NCBI GenBank assembly: GCA_017442855.1
Contig: JAFSPM010000045.1
Location: 310,001 to 374,000 of the forward strand
Length of the DNA stretch: 64,000 bases
Reading direction: 5' to 3'
From: Bacteroidaceae bacterium
GTDB taxonomy: Bacteria; Bacteroidota; Bacteroidia; Bacteroidales; Bacteroidaceae
Shown here: positions 55,194-64,000 of the stretch, piece after piece
How positions within the stretch are numbered: position 1 is the stretch's first letter
How the letters are laid out: every line of letters starts with the position of its first letter
The notes under the pieces: model-generated
Databases searched by the model: none
What the model saw: the letters and a program-made list of their open reading frames with translations, nothing else
Told to the model about the DNA's origin: nothing
Program-made: the position numbers and the translations under genes

Positions 55194-56356
55194 ATAACTA
55201 TATGAAAAGCTTTATCAAAACACTCGGTTTATGTTTGCTGGCCTGTCTCCTCTGCTGCTGCAAAGGAAACAAAACCTCTAATGGTCAAGAGGGCAACGGT
55301 CAACGGTCAACGGTTAACGGTCAACGGCAATTGGAATACGCCCAAGGCTTCAAAGTGCAGAACCTTGCCGATGGTATCTACCTTATCGACATTCAAGACC
55401 CACAGGCAGAAGAATCTACCGCTTGGCATTTTGCTTTGGTACCCAAAGAACTGAAATCATTTGATGTGCCACAGGATTATACTGTTGTTCGCACCCCTAT
55501 CGACAAAGCCATTTGCATGACCATGTTGCAACTGGCCGACTTCATCGTGCTTGAAGCATTAGATCATGTTTCAGGCATCACCAGTACCAAGAACTTGTTC
55601 AACGAAGACGTCTTGCAACGAGTGAAAGACCGCAAGATATTTACCATTGGTTCTGAGGGCGACTTCGATGCAGAGGTAATTATGGCCGCTAATCCTGAGG
55701 TCATCTTCATCTCTCCCTTCAAGCGAGGTGGTTACGAAGCCATCAAGCAAACAGGCATTACCTTAGTACCACACCTTGGATACAAGGAGTTGCATCCACT
55801 CGGACAAGCAGAATGGGTGAAGTTCATAGGTTTGTTTATCGGACAGGAAGAACAGGCCAACGCTTTGTTCGACGGCATTTGTGAACGCTACGACCATATC
55901 AAGGAGATGGCCTCGAAAGCGGAGCATCGTCCCACCGTACTGAGCGGCGAGATGCATGGCGGCAACTGGTACGCTGTGGGCGGCAAGAGTTTTCTGGCAC
56001 AAATCTTTGCCGATGCAGGAGCCGACTATATCTTGAAGGACGATCCCAATAGCGGAGGTGTGAACATCGAGTTTGAGAAGTTGTATGCTATGGCCGCCAA
56101 TGCCGACTACTGGCGCATCCTCAACAGTTATCCGGGCGAATTCAGCTATGAAGCATTAAAGTCGAGCGAACCCCGCAACGAACTGTTCAAGTCGTTCAAG
56201 GAGCATCAGGTCATCTATTGCAACATGCAACGCAGTCCTTATTATGAGAAAGCACCTGTAGAACCCGATGTACTGCTATCCGATTTGGTGTATGTATTCC
56301 ATCCAGAAGTGTTACCAGCTGATTACCAACCTGTTTATTACAAGATATTACCATGA
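55190..56356 (+). CDS. ABC transporter substrate-binding lipoprotein, BtuF-like
   Basis: 388 aa. Lipoprotein signal from Met5 (MKSFIKTLGLCLLACLLCCC; Cys near 20), then a repeat-coded linker with NGQRSTVNGQRQ. Periplasmic binding fold of the helical-backbone family: FTIGSEGDFDAEVIMAANPE, VIFISPFKRGGYEAIKQTGI, and GGNWYAVGGKSFLAQIFADA. Between the corrin-ring genes and a BtuC permease, it should bind corrinoid (or possibly cobalt or heme complexes). It overlaps btuC by 4 bases. Confidence 0.85.
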   Translation: MNNYMKSFIKTLGLCLLACLLCCCKGNKTSNGQEGNGQRSTVNGQRQLEYAQGFKVQNLADGIYLIDIQDPQAEESTAWHFALVPKELKSFDVPQDYTVVRTPIDKAICMTMLQLADFIVLEALDHVSGITSTKNLFNEDVLQRVKDRKIFTIGSEGDFDAEVIMAANPEVIFISPFKRGGYEAIKQTGITLVPHLGYKELHPLGQAEWVKFIGLFIGQEEQANALFDGICERYDHIKEMASKAEHRPTVLSGEMHGGNWYAVGGKSFLAQIFADAGADYILKDDPNSGGVNIEFEKLYAMAANADYWRILNSYPGEFSYEALKSSEPRNELFKSFKEHQVIYCNMQRSPYYEKAPVEPDVLLSDLVYVFHPEVLPADYQPVYYKILP

Positions 56357-57387
56357 AGACTACCACCTACCTTATCGGACTGTTTCTGCTGATTGTAGTG
56401 CTCTTTGCCCTCAATTTGGCCATCGGCACCATCGAGATTCCCCTGAAAAGCGTTTGGCTGATTCTCTTTGGTGACGATACCCAGCAGGAAATCTGGCGCA
56501 ACATCGTCATGCGTTCCCGTTTGCCACAAGCCCTCACAGCTACGGTAGCCGGTGCAGGCTTGGCTGTTAGTGGTATGCAGATGCAGACGGTCTTTCGCAA
56601 CCCGTTGGCTGGTCCGTCGGTATTGGGTGTCAGCAGTGGTGCCACTCTGGGCGTAGGTTTCGTGGTTTTGCTCTCGGGCTCGTTAGGTGGTGTAGCCCTC
56701 AGCCGTTTGGGTTATCTGGGCGATGCAGCTATGTCAGTAGCCGCCATTATCGGTTCATTAGCAGTGCTTTCACTCATCGTTTGGGTGTCGCATAAGGTGA
56801 AAGGCAATGTCACCCTGTTGGTGATAGGTGTGATGATTGGCTATTTGGCTACTGCCATCATTGGTGTATTGAAATTCTTTAGTAATGAGGAAGATGTCAA
56901 GGCTTTCGTCGTATGGGGCTTAGGTAGTTTCTCACGAGTGTCAGGCGATCAGATGTTGCTGTTTGTATTCATCATGGTCGTCCTCCTACCCCTCTCCATG
57001 ACGCTCATCAAACCTTTGAATCTGTTGTTGTTGGGCGACAGCTACGCTCGTAGCTTGGGACTATCCATCAAGTGGGCACGCACACAGGTTATCTGTTGTT
57101 CGGGTACCTTAGCCGCCATCGTCACAGCCTATTGCGGTCCCGTGATGTTCCTGGGTTTGGCAGTGCCCCATTTGTGCAGGGCGTTGTTCCGCACCTCCGA
57201 CCATCGCATCCTATTACCCGCTTGTGTGTTGGCAGGAGCTGCTTTGGCGTTGCTCTGCAATCTCGTTGCCCGTATGCCTGGATACGAAGGTGTGTTGCCA
57301 GTTAATTCTGTAACAGCCCTCATCGGTGCTCCCATCGTAGCAATGGTACTTTTTGGCAAGCGCAAGGGAGACAGAGTAGATGAATAA
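56353..57387 (+). CDS. ABC transporter permease, BtuC/FecCD family
   Basis: 344 aa with about ten membrane helices. Conserved FecCD segments: RLPQALTATVAGAGLAVSGM, QTVFRNPLAGPSVLGVSSGA, WGLGSFSRVSGDQ, GPVMFLGLAVPHLCR and LPVNSVTALIGAPIVAMVLF. It forms the inner-membrane channel for corrinoid import with the preceding BtuF-like protein. No ATPase gene follows; the next gene is on the other strand and the stops lie 5 bases apart. Confidence 0.9.
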   Translation: MKTTTYLIGLFLLIVVLFALNLAIGTIEIPLKSVWLILFGDDTQQEIWRNIVMRSRLPQALTATVAGAGLAVSGMQMQTVFRNPLAGPSVLGVSSGATLGVGFVVLLSGSLGGVALSRLGYLGDAAMSVAAIIGSLAVLSLIVWVSHKVKGNVTLLVIGVMIGYLATAIIGVLKFFSNEEDVKAFVVWGLGSFSRVSGDQMLLFVFIMVVLLPLSMTLIKPLNLLLLGDSYARSLGLSIKWARTQVICCSGTLAAIVTAYCGPVMFLGLAVPHLCRALFRTSDHRILLPACVLAGAALALLCNLVARMPGYEGVLPVNSVTALIGAPIVAMVLFGKRKGDRVDE

Positions 57388-57392
57388 AGTGC

Positions 57393-57935
57393 TTATTTCC
57401 ATTTCTCTGGAGCGATGCCCTCGCTCTGCAACTGTGCCTTGGTCATCACAAACAGAAAGTCGCTGAGTCTGTTCATAAATCGCATGACAGACGGATCCAC
57501 AGGATACTCCCTGTTCACCGTCCACAGTCGGCGTTCCGCCTGTCTGGCTATCGTACGGGCAATGTGTATCTCTGCCGATGCCAACGACCCACTGGGCAAA
57601 ATAAAGTGCGTATATTCCTCCATTCGTGCCATCATCTCATCCATCTTCTGCTCCATACGCTCCGTCAGTTCGTTCACATGCAACGTGCGCGGATTACTCT
57701 TGTCCTGAGGCGTAGCCACATGACTCATCACTGTCATCAGCTCCTTCTGTATATCCTGTAAGTACGACTTCCACTCGTCGCCCACCTCAGGCATCATGCG
57801 CAGTTTACCTATCAAGGCGTTCAGTAAGTCTATGGTGCCATTGGCTTCTATGCGTATATCATCTTTGGGCACACGAACCCCATTCCTCAGACTTGTCAGT
57901 CCCTCATCTCCTGTCTTTGTATATACTTTTTTCAT
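57393..57935 (-). CDS. Cob(I)alamin adenosyltransferase, PduO type
   Basis: 180 aa. N-terminal ATP motif YTKTGDEGLTSLRNGVRVPK, then DDIRIEANGTIDLLNALIG and the helix ARTIARQAERRLWTVN with the conserved Arg pair. It transfers adenosine from ATP to the cobalt of corrinoids. It overlaps cobB by 4 bases and is therefore translated with it. Converges with btuC. Confidence 0.94.
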   Translation of the reverse strand: MKKVYTKTGDEGLTSLRNGVRVPKDDIRIEANGTIDLLNALIGKLRMMPEVGDEWKSYLQDIQKELMTVMSHVATPQDKSNPRTLHVNELTERMEQKMDEMMARMEEYTHFILPSGSLASAEIHIARTIARQAERRLWTVNREYPVDPSVMRFMNRLSDFLFVMTKAQLQSEGIAPEKWK

Positions 57936-59233
57936 GATTGAAACAGTTTCATAATACCATTATCTCCCCAGTAAAGGTGAGTGTAACTGGCTATCAGATG
58001 CTTATATTTGAACACAGACGTATCAACGGCATTTCCTTTAGCATCAAATACTTGCGCAATGGAGTTTGGCATATCTTCCTGTGGTACAAACTGCGTATAA
58101 TGAAACTCATGTCCACGCATCGACAGTTTGTTGGATTCGAATTGTCGATAACCCAACGACAGTTTGCGGTCCTGCTTCCTCATGGATATACTAAACGGCA
58201 GAACACCAGTCATTTCAAAATACTTTTCTTCATCAGCCACGATGCCTTTCGACAGATAAATCATACCCCCACACTCGGCCAATGTCTTACCTCCCTGCTC
58301 AATATATTGCTTGATAGTAGCACGTGTAGTCTTTGCCGCCATCAAAGCCTCCGCATGTTTTTCCGGATAGCCCCCAGGCAGATAGAGCAAGTCGATATCA
58401 GCAGGGATTGCTTGGTCTTCTTCAGGGTTGAAGAAGGTCACCATTCCCATATTTTGCAAGATATCCAGGTGTTCGGCATAGATGAATGAGAACGACTCGT
58501 CGTTGCGAGCCACCCAAATATTCATGTTCTTCTTGCGTGGTTGAGAAATCACTGTTTCAGACAGTTCCCTACGAGTAGCTTGTAAGATAGTTTGCCAATC
58601 CACATGCTTCTCCATCAGGTCTGCTAAACGTTCCCCATCATTTTTCTCACTGAAATCCAATCCCAAGTACCTCGATGCCTGCATCAGTTCTGGTCGTCTG
58701 GGAATAAGTCCCCAACAAGGAACATGCAGATGATTTGTCACTTGCAATAACATAGCTTCGTGCTTCGCAGAACCCACATTATTAAATATCACCCCAGCTA
58801 TCTTCACATCATCTCTAAAATGCAGGAAACCACTGATGATAGCAGCTGTAGAAAAGGCTGCACTTTTGGCATCCACCAACAATATTACAGGCAAATCCAA
58901 TAGTCTGGCAACCTCCGAGCAGGAACCACGGTCATGGTCATAGCCGTCGAACAAACCCATCATACCCTCTACGATGCACATGTCAGCATCCTGGGCATGT
59001 TGTCGATATACCGCTCTCACATGATCCTCCTGTGCCATAAACGTATCCAGGTTATACGAAGGACGATGGCACACCTGTTCGTGAAACTTGGTATCAATAT
59101 AGTCGGGTCCACATTTATACGGTTGCACCTGATAGCCCTTACGTGTAAAAAGGGCCATCAACCCACGGCTCACCGTCGTCTTACCTGCACCCGATGTAGG
59201 GGCTGCAATCAAGAATTGTGGTATTATTCTCAT
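57932..59233 (-). CDS. cobB: Cobyrinic acid a,c-diamide synthase (CbiA/CobB)
   Basis: 433 aa. FLIAAPTSGAGKTTVSRGLM (ATP site, about 7-26), VEGMMGLFDGYDHDRGSCSE and the glutaminase end with Cys in TLAECGGMIYLSKGI (about 314-328). It amidates acetates a and c of cobyrinate. A -7 element lies 22 bases upstream. The gene is divergent from cobU and forms a two-gene unit with the adenosyltransferase. Confidence 0.94.
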   Translation of the reverse strand: MRIIPQFLIAAPTSGAGKTTVSRGLMALFTRKGYQVQPYKCGPDYIDTKFHEQVCHRPSYNLDTFMAQEDHVRAVYRQHAQDADMCIVEGMMGLFDGYDHDRGSCSEVARLLDLPVILLVDAKSAAFSTAAIISGFLHFRDDVKIAGVIFNNVGSAKHEAMLLQVTNHLHVPCWGLIPRRPELMQASRYLGLDFSEKNDGERLADLMEKHVDWQTILQATRRELSETVISQPRKKNMNIWVARNDESFSFIYAEHLDILQNMGMVTFFNPEEDQAIPADIDLLYLPGGYPEKHAEALMAAKTTRATIKQYIEQGGKTLAECGGMIYLSKGIVADEEKYFEMTGVLPFSISMRKQDRKLSLGYRQFESNKLSMRGHEFHYTQFVPQEDMPNSIAQVFDAKGNAVDTSVFKYKHLIASYTHLYWGDNGIMKLFQS

Positions 59234-59254
59234 AAACAGTTAGATTTTATGACA

Positions 59255-59262
59255 CAAAGATA
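59255..59262 (-). promoter_or_regulatory. -7 promoter element of cobB
   Basis: TATCTTTG on the minus strand, 21 bases from the cobB ATG; the -33 region is only T-rich. Confidence 0.5.
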
Positions 59263-59319
59263 CACATATCTCTTGAAAAATCCGTATATTCGCAGAGTAA
59301 AATATGAAAGATTGCATCT

Positions 59320-59829
59320 ATGAGAAAAATCATCCTCATCACTGGTGGAGCACGTTCTGGTAAAAGCAGTTATGCCGAGCAACTGGCTTTACGTTTGTCG
59401 GCCAATCCTGTCTATCTGGCCACCGCTCGCGTGTGGGATGACGAATTTCGTCAGCGTGTCGTAAAGCACCAGGAGCGCCGAGGACCCGAGTGGACCAATA
59501 TCGAAGAGGAAAAACAGCTGAGCAAGCACCATTTGGAGGGGCGTACCGTCCTCATCGACTGCATCACCATGTGGTGCAACAATTTCTTCTTCGACCTGCA
59601 CGATGATATAGAGGCCACTCTCGAAGCCATGAAACAGGAGTTCCTGAAGTTCACCCAGCAAGAAGCCACCTTTATCTTTGTTACTAACGAGATAGGCATG
59701 GGGGGAACCTCGGTCAACGATGTGCAACGCCGCTTTACCGACCTGCAAGGATGGTTCAATCAATTTGTAGCTTCCCAAGCCGATGAGGTCATCTTCATGG
59801 TCAGCGGAATACCAATGAAAATCAAATAG
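59320..59829 (+). CDS. cobU: Adenosylcobinamide kinase / guanylyltransferase CobU
   Basis: 169 aa. P-loop [18 protein letters not shown] (about 8-25), His in [22 protein letters not shown] (Walker B region) and [20 protein letters not shown]. It phosphorylates adenosylcobinamide and transfers GMP to it. First gene of cobUTSC, spaced 2, 1 and -4 bases; a TATATTCG near-match lies 28-35 bases upstream. Confidence 0.95.
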   Translation: MRKIILITGGARSGKSSYAEQLALRLSANPVYLATARVWDDEFRQRVVKHQERRGPEWTNIEEEKQLSKHHLEGRTVLIDCITMWCNNFFFDLHDDIEATLEAMKQEFLKFTQQEATFIFVTNEIGMGGTSVNDVQRRFTDLQGWFNQFVASQADEVIFMVSGIPMKIK

Positions 59830-59831
59830 CT

Positions 59832-60872
59832 ATGAAAGTTTTATTTAATATACAGGCACCCAACAAAGCCATCGAGCCCAAGCTCATCGACAAGATCAAT
59901 AACCTGACAAAGCCCAAGGGTTCGTTGGGCACGTTGGAAGACTTGGCCCTGCAGATAGGACTCATACAGCAAACACTCGCTCCGCAACTGCATCATCCGC
60001 AAAACATCATCTTCTGTGGCGATCACGGCATAGCCGACGAAGGCGTGAGCGTGTCGCCCAAAGAGGTTACTTGGCAGCAGACCATCCACTTTACCCACGG
60101 AGGTGGAGGGGTTAATTTCCTCACCCACCAACATGGTTTCGGACTGAAGGTTGTGGATGCTGGCGTAGATTTCGATTTACCCTACGAACGAGGCATTATC
60201 AATATGAAAGTACGCAAGGGCACACGCAATTTCCTGCACGAAGCAGCTATGACAGAGGATGAGATGATTATCTGCTTGATGCGTGGTGCCGCGATGGTGG
60301 ATATTTGTGAACAAGAAGGCAGTAACATCCTGAGCTTTGGCGAGATGGGCATTGGCAACACCTCTCCTTCATCCATCTGGATGCATCTGTTTGCCCACAT
60401 CCCACTGGCACAGTGTGTGGGTGCCGGTAGCGGACTCAACAGTCAGGGCATCAGCAGGAAACTGCAAATCCTTCAGCAAGCCGTTGACAACTATAGTGGC
60501 GACGGTACGCCCAGCGATATCATCCGCTACTTTGGTGGCTACGAGATGGTCATGGCCATAGGTGCCATGTTGCAAGCAGCCGAAGACCACGTGATTATCT
60601 TGGTCGATGGTTTCATCATGACGGCCTGCATGTTGGCCGCTATGCAGCTCTATCCTGATGTGAAGCACTATGCCATCTTCGGACATTGTGGCGATGAGTC
60701 AGGTCATCAGTTATTGCTCAATGCCATGGATGCCAAACCCTTACTGCACCTGGGCATGCGATTGGGTGAAGGCACAGGAGCTATCTGCGCCTACCCCATT
60801 GTCGATTCTGCCGTACGTATGATAAACGAAATGGAGAGCTTCCAGCAAGCCTCTATCACAAAATATTTTTGA
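59832..60872 (+). CDS. cobT: Nicotinate-nucleotide:dimethylbenzimidazole phosphoribosyltransferase CobT
   Basis: 346 aa. [53 protein letters not shown] and the C-terminal catalytic-Glu region [14 protein letters not shown] are typical. It activates the lower-ligand base as its alpha-riboside phosphate. Which base is used cannot be read from this sequence; no DMB synthesis gene (bluB or bza) is in the window. Confidence 0.95.
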   Translation: MKVLFNIQAPNKAIEPKLIDKINNLTKPKGSLGTLEDLALQIGLIQQTLAPQLHHPQNIIFCGDHGIADEGVSVSPKEVTWQQTIHFTHGGGGVNFLTHQHGFGLKVVDAGVDFDLPYERGIINMKVRKGTRNFLHEAAMTEDEMIICLMRGAAMVDICEQEGSNILSFGEMGIGNTSPSSIWMHLFAHIPLAQCVGAGSGLNSQGISRKLQILQQAVDNYSGDGTPSDIIRYFGGYEMVMAIGAMLQAAEDHVIILVDGFIMTACMLAAMQLYPDVKHYAIFGHCGDESGHQLLLNAMDAKPLLHLGMRLGEGTGAICAYPIVDSAVRMINEMESFQQASITKYF

Positions 60873-60873
60873 G

Positions 60874-61623
60874 ATGAACCGAGTTTTAGCAGCATTAATC
60901 TTCTTCACCCGCTTACCATTCTGGCGCATCAAGCAGGTCGATGCTGAGCACTTCAAGCATGTAGTGCCCCTCTGGCCATTAGCAGGTTGGCTCACAGGAG
61001 GCATCATGGTGGGTGTGTTGTGGTTGGCAGCACAGGTGTTACCCCTCAGTACTGCGTGGCTCATTGCCATTGTGGCACGTTTGCTCATCACAGGATGTCT
61101 GCACGAAGATGGCTTAGCCGATTTCTGCGACGGCATGGGTGGTGGTGTCACACGCGAGCGTGTTCTCACCATCATGAAAGACTCCCACATCGGCACCTAT
61201 GGAGTCATCGGACTCATCATCTATTTCCTCCTGCTCATGCAAATGAGCGCCTTACCATTAGAACTGTTGTGTGCCATAGTCTTCGTGGGTGATATATGGA
61301 GCAAGTTCGTATCATCACACATAATCAATATCTTACCATACGCACGCAAGGAAGAAGATGCCAAGAACAAAACCATCTATCAGCGCATGAGTGCCCTCGA
61401 GGCCTTCGTAGGTGCTCTGCTGGGTACCATCCCAGCTGTTGTCCTTCTACCCAACACTTTTTGGCCTGCGTTGCTGGCTCCCGTGGTAGTGTTTATCCTC
61501 CTCACTTGGTTGATGAAGCGACGCATCCAAGGCTACACAGGCGATTGTTGTGGTGCCCTGTTCCTCACCAGCGAACTCGCCTACCTCCTCACATGCCTTA
61601 TATTTTTCAATTCTCAATTATGA
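60874..61623 (+). CDS. cobS: Adenosylcobinamide-GDP ribazoletransferase CobS
   Basis: 249 aa membrane protein. Signatures: ALIFFTRLPFWRIKQVD near the start, GCLHEDGLADFCDGMGGG (about 75-92) and KDSHIGTYGVIGLIIY. It joins the nucleotide loop to the corrinoid at the membrane. The last five residues (FNSQL) and stop are coded by an AATTCTCAATTA repeat that also supplies the start of cobC. Confidence 0.94.
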   Translation: MNRVLAALIFFTRLPFWRIKQVDAEHFKHVVPLWPLAGWLTGGIMVGVLWLAAQVLPLSTAWLIAIVARLLITGCLHEDGLADFCDGMGGGVTRERVLTIMKDSHIGTYGVIGLIIYFLLLMQMSALPLELLCAIVFVGDIWSKFVSSHIINILPYARKEEDAKNKTIYQRMSALEAFVGALLGTIPAVVLLPNTFWPALLAPVVVFILLTWLMKRRIQGYTGDCCGALFLTSELAYLLTCLIFFNSQL

Positions 61624-62153
61624 AAATAACACTCATCCGCCATACCTCAGTTAATGTGCCACAAGGCACTTGCTACGGACAAACCGATGTGCCCGTAAAG
61701 TCCACATTTTCAGAAGAAGCAGCGTTGGTCAAGTCCAACCTCGAAGCCTATACCCCCTTCGACAAAGTCTTCTGCAGTCCGCTCACACGTGCCGTTCAGC
61801 TCGCCACCTATTGTGGCTATCCTGATGCCCAACGTGACAAACGTTTGATGGAGATGAGTATGGGCGATTGGGAAATGAAGCCATACAGCGAGCTCAAAGG
61901 CCCTTATGTCAATGATTGGTACAACGACTACCTGCACCTACCCACCCCTCATGGTGAGTCGTTCGAGATCCTGCTCCATCGTGTCAGTCAGTTCCTCGAC
62001 GAGTTGCGCCAACAGCCATACCAAAACGTAGCCATTTTCGCACATGGAGGCATCCTCATCAGTGCCCAGGTCTATGCAGGTCATGTCACCTTCGACAATG
62101 CCTTTTCTGCCTTAGTACCTTATGGTGGCATCGTTCACCTCGAGCTTAAATAA
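61620..62153 (+). CDS. cobC: Alpha-ribazole phosphatase CobC (histidine phosphatase family)
   Basis: 177 aa from ATG 61620, overlapping cobS by 4 bases. A much longer in-frame reading from 61296 is a shadow of cobS. Histidine phosphatase motifs: ITLIRHTSVNVPQGTCYGQT (phospho-His), FCSPLTRAVQLA, MEMSMGDWE and IFAHGGILIS. It removes the 5'-phosphate from alpha-ribazole phosphate or the cobalamin phosphate. Confidence 0.92.
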   Translation: MKITLIRHTSVNVPQGTCYGQTDVPVKSTFSEEAALVKSNLEAYTPFDKVFCSPLTRAVQLATYCGYPDAQRDKRLMEMSMGDWEMKPYSELKGPYVNDWYNDYLHLPTPHGESFEILLHRVSQFLDELRQQPYQNVAIFAHGGILISAQVYAGHVTFDNAFSALVPYGGIVHLELK

Positions 62154-62180
62154 TATAGAAAAAACATACAGGGAAAGACA

Positions 62181-63092
62181 TTATACATCCAAAGCACCGA
62201 TGATGTCGCGGACAGACTTGAAACCGTGGCGATCGAGGTAGTCGTTGATGCCATCAACCACCTTGACGGTGATGGATGGGTCGATGAAGTTGGCTGTGCC
62301 AATCTCAACGGCTGTGGCACCTGCCAACATGAACTCGATGGCATCGGTGGCGTTCATGATGCCTCCCAACCCTACTACCGGCACTTTCACGGCCTTGGCC
62401 ACCTGCCACACCATACGCAGGGCTACTGGCTTGACGCAAGGTCCTGACAAACCGCCTGTTACGGTAGAGAGCAAGGGCTTGCGGCGCTCGGCATCGATGG
62501 CCATACCCAGCATGGTGTTGATAAGGGAAACACTGTCGGCACCGGCTCCCTCAACGGCTTTGGCAATCTCGGTGATGTCTGTCACATTGGGCGTGAGCTT
62601 GACAATGAGTGTTTTATGATAGGCCTTGCGCACAGCACTCACCACCTCGGCTGCAGCGTTGGGTTGCACACCAAAGGTCATGCCTCCCTTCTTGACATTC
62701 GGACAGGAGATGTTCAGCTCAATGGCGGGGATGTTGTCAAGGTCGTTGACAATGGCGGCCGTTTCGCTATAATCTTCTATCGATGAGCCTGATACATTGA
62801 CAATAACATGGGTGTTTATGTCCTTGAGACGGGGGTAGATATGCTCAACGAAATAATGCACGCCCTTGTTCTGAAGACCTACCGCATTAAGCATGCCCAT
62901 AGGGGTTTCTGCCATACGGGGATATGGGTTGCCCTCACGGGGATGCAAGGTGGTACCCTTTACGATGAAACCTCCCAAACGGGTGAGGTCGATAAAATCA
63001 GCGAACTCCTCACCATAACCAAATGTGCCGGAGGCGGTGAGCACGGGGTTCTTCAACGCCAACGCGCCTATATTTACTCTTAAATCTGCCAT
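62181..63092 (-). CDS. pyrD: Dihydroorotate dehydrogenase, class 1B catalytic subunit
   Basis: 303 aa. [18 protein letters not shown] near the N-terminus, [17 protein letters not shown] with the class 1B catalytic Cys, [21 protein letters not shown] and the FMN end [20 protein letters not shown]. It oxidizes dihydroorotate to orotate in pyrimidine synthesis, passing electrons to PyrK. It overlaps pyrK by 13 bases, as usual for the 1B pair. Converges with cobC. Confidence 0.95.
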   Translation of the reverse strand: MADLRVNIGALALKNPVLTASGTFGYGEEFADFIDLTRLGGFIVKGTTLHPREGNPYPRMAETPMGMLNAVGLQNKGVHYFVEHIYPRLKDINTHVIVNVSGSSIEDYSETAAIVNDLDNIPAIELNISCPNVKKGGMTFGVQPNAAAEVVSAVRKAYHKTLIVKLTPNVTDITEIAKAVEGAGADSVSLINTMLGMAIDAERRKPLLSTVTGGLSGPCVKPVALRMVWQVAKAVKVPVVGLGGIMNATDAIEFMLAGATAVEIGTANFIDPSITVKVVDGINDYLDRHGFKSVRDIIGALDV

Positions 63093-63856
63093 AACAAGTC
63101 GTTGATATTAAACACGGGACCTTCTGTACACACACATACATGACCTGCGGTGGTGTTTTCCACACAACAGAGGCAAGCGCCTAAGCCACAGGCCATTTTG
63201 TTTTCCAAAGAGACTTCGCAGGTGATGCCTTTGGCCTTGGCGTAGCGGGCAACCGACAGCATCATGGGCTTGGGGCCACAGCAGCAGATGCGGTCGAAGT
63301 GCTTGTCGCTCAGGATGGAATGTTGGGTGACAAAGCCTTTCTCGCCGTGACTGCCATCTTCTGTGGTGGTATATACATCACCATATTTATTGAATTCATC
63401 GAGCTGCAGCAACATGGATGCGGTGCGGGCGCCCAGGAGGAATGACGGACGGATGCCTTGCTGCTGAAGTTGCTCGCCAAAATAGAGCATGGGGGCTGTG
63501 CCGGCACCTCCTCCCACCAGCAACAGTTGCTCGTCAGCACGCTGGGGCATAGCGAAACCATTGCCCAAAGGCAGTAGCACATTCACCACACTACCCAGTT
63601 CGAGGGTGGCCAATCGCTTGGTGCCTTCGCCTACAAGCTGTATGAGAAACCATACGCTATTCTGCTGTCTGTCAACGAAATTGATGGATATAGGACGACG
63701 CAGGAAAGTATGGGGAGCATCGTCCACACGGAGTTCGGCAAACTGTCCTGGCAACATGTCAGGCAACGGTTGGTCGCCTTGTAGCTTCAACAACACGAAG
63801 TTGGAAGCCAGTCGCTCATTTGCCACCACCTTGAGATCTAAAAGGTATTTCTTCAT
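63080..63856 (-). CDS. pyrK: Dihydroorotate dehydrogenase electron-transfer subunit PyrK
   Basis: 258 aa. FAD-binding RRPISINFV (about 54-62), NAD-binding [15 protein letters not shown] (about 111-125) and the 2Fe-2S site [10 protein letters not shown] with the later Cys in [11 protein letters not shown]. It passes electrons from PyrD to NAD. A -7 box TACCTTTG lies 22 bases upstream. Confidence 0.95.
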   Translation of the reverse strand: MKKYLLDLKVVANERLASNFVLLKLQGDQPLPDMLPGQFAELRVDDAPHTFLRRPISINFVDRQQNSVWFLIQLVGEGTKRLATLELGSVVNVLLPLGNGFAMPQRADEQLLLVGGGAGTAPMLYFGEQLQQQGIRPSFLLGARTASMLLQLDEFNKYGDVYTTTEDGSHGEKGFVTQHSILSDKHFDRICCCGPKPMMLSVARYAKAKGITCEVSLENKMACGLGACLCCVENTTAGHVCVCTEGPVFNINDLLWQI

Positions 63857-63877
63857 AATAAGATGATATTACGAAGT

Positions 63878-63909
63878 CAAAGGTAAGAAAATAAATTCAA
63901 CCAACCAAC
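63878..63909 (-). promoter_or_regulatory. Promoter of pyrK-pyrD
   Basis: On the minus strand: GTTG (63906-63909; one base from TTTG), 20 bases, TACCTTTG (63878-63885). Confidence 0.6.
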
Positions 63910-64000
63910 TATTTGTTGGGCGTAAACGTCTCGTAAGTGCCGTCGTCGTAGAAAATTCTTATTTCAGCAATATTTCTTGCAGGCTTTTCTTTATAGATAA
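63909..64000 (-). CDS. C-terminal end of an unidentified gene (cut by the window)
   Basis: The last 29 codons in one open frame read IYKEKPARNIAEIRIFYDDG then TYETFTPNK and stop. No family can be named from this piece. The frame is the only open one on this strand and lies upstream of pyrK in the same direction. Confidence 0.5.
   Translation of the reverse strand, partial: IYKEKPARNIAEIRIFYDDGTYETFTPNK

Noticed and set aside
61296-61619. N-terminal extension of cobC by 108 codons
   Set aside because: The extension lies inside cobS in another frame and is not like any histidine phosphatase; the ATG at 61620 gives the normal start.

Overview
The window is a stretch of a Bacteroidales chromosome, most likely from the Prevotellaceae (Prevotella/Segatella group). 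This is inferred from several features: the batABCDE aerotolerance operon, a Bacteroidetes-only 52-residue ribosomal-type protein (DUF4295) next to bL28 and bL33, TonB-dependent receptors, Bacteroidales-type promoters (TTTG, about 20 bases, TAnnTTTG) and no obvious Shine-Dalgarno sequences. No rRNA, tRNA, CRISPR array, prophage or insertion sequence was seen.

Positions 1-31,000 are mostly core genes. In order: the trmD 5' part, a small DNA-binding protein, the Bat operon with its MoxR ATPase and DUF58 protein, two HU-like genes (one fused to a membrane anchor and LysM), rimO-ftsY, a ribosomal protein operon, cinA-C, tsaD, a large tamB, a duplicated DUF1080 lipoprotein, a DUF4332 protein, dapA, ligA, an M3 peptidase lipoprotein, a HAD-DUF3667 fusion and a large MscS channel.

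Positions 31,000-38,200 are an accessory island and the most interesting part. A radical SAM/SPASM peptide maturase is accompanied by five scattered small genes (63-74 codons), all on the minus strand. Their first ~49 residues are almost identical and end in a Gly-Gly-type site, while their short C-termini are unrelated to one another but always contain Cys. This looks like a RiPP (ribosomally made, modified peptide) system with one maturase and a dispersed set of cores. A sixth, decayed leader overlaps the start of the maturase gene. The island also holds a frameshifted AAA ATPase with paired palindromes in its promoter, a WbsX/GH99-like lipoprotein, a frameshifted purine/xanthine-type permease and an array of short inverted repeats.

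Positions 38,200-62,150 are a nearly complete anaerobic-type cobalamin locus. On the minus strand are cobQ, cobD and cbiB. A B12 riboswitch with a clear promoter then leads plus-strand genes: two TonB-receptor/exported CbiK-like chelatase pairs, four fused corrin-ring enzymes (CbiH-CbiC, CbiE-CbiT, CbiG-CbiF, CbiJ-CbiD), and a BtuF-BtuC import pair. A divergent PduO/CobB pair and a cobUTSC operon complete it. CbiL and a BtuD ATPase are not present here. Short heptamer-like repeats have expanded inside or at the edges of several of these genes. The window closes with pyrK-pyrD and the 3' end of an unidentified gene.
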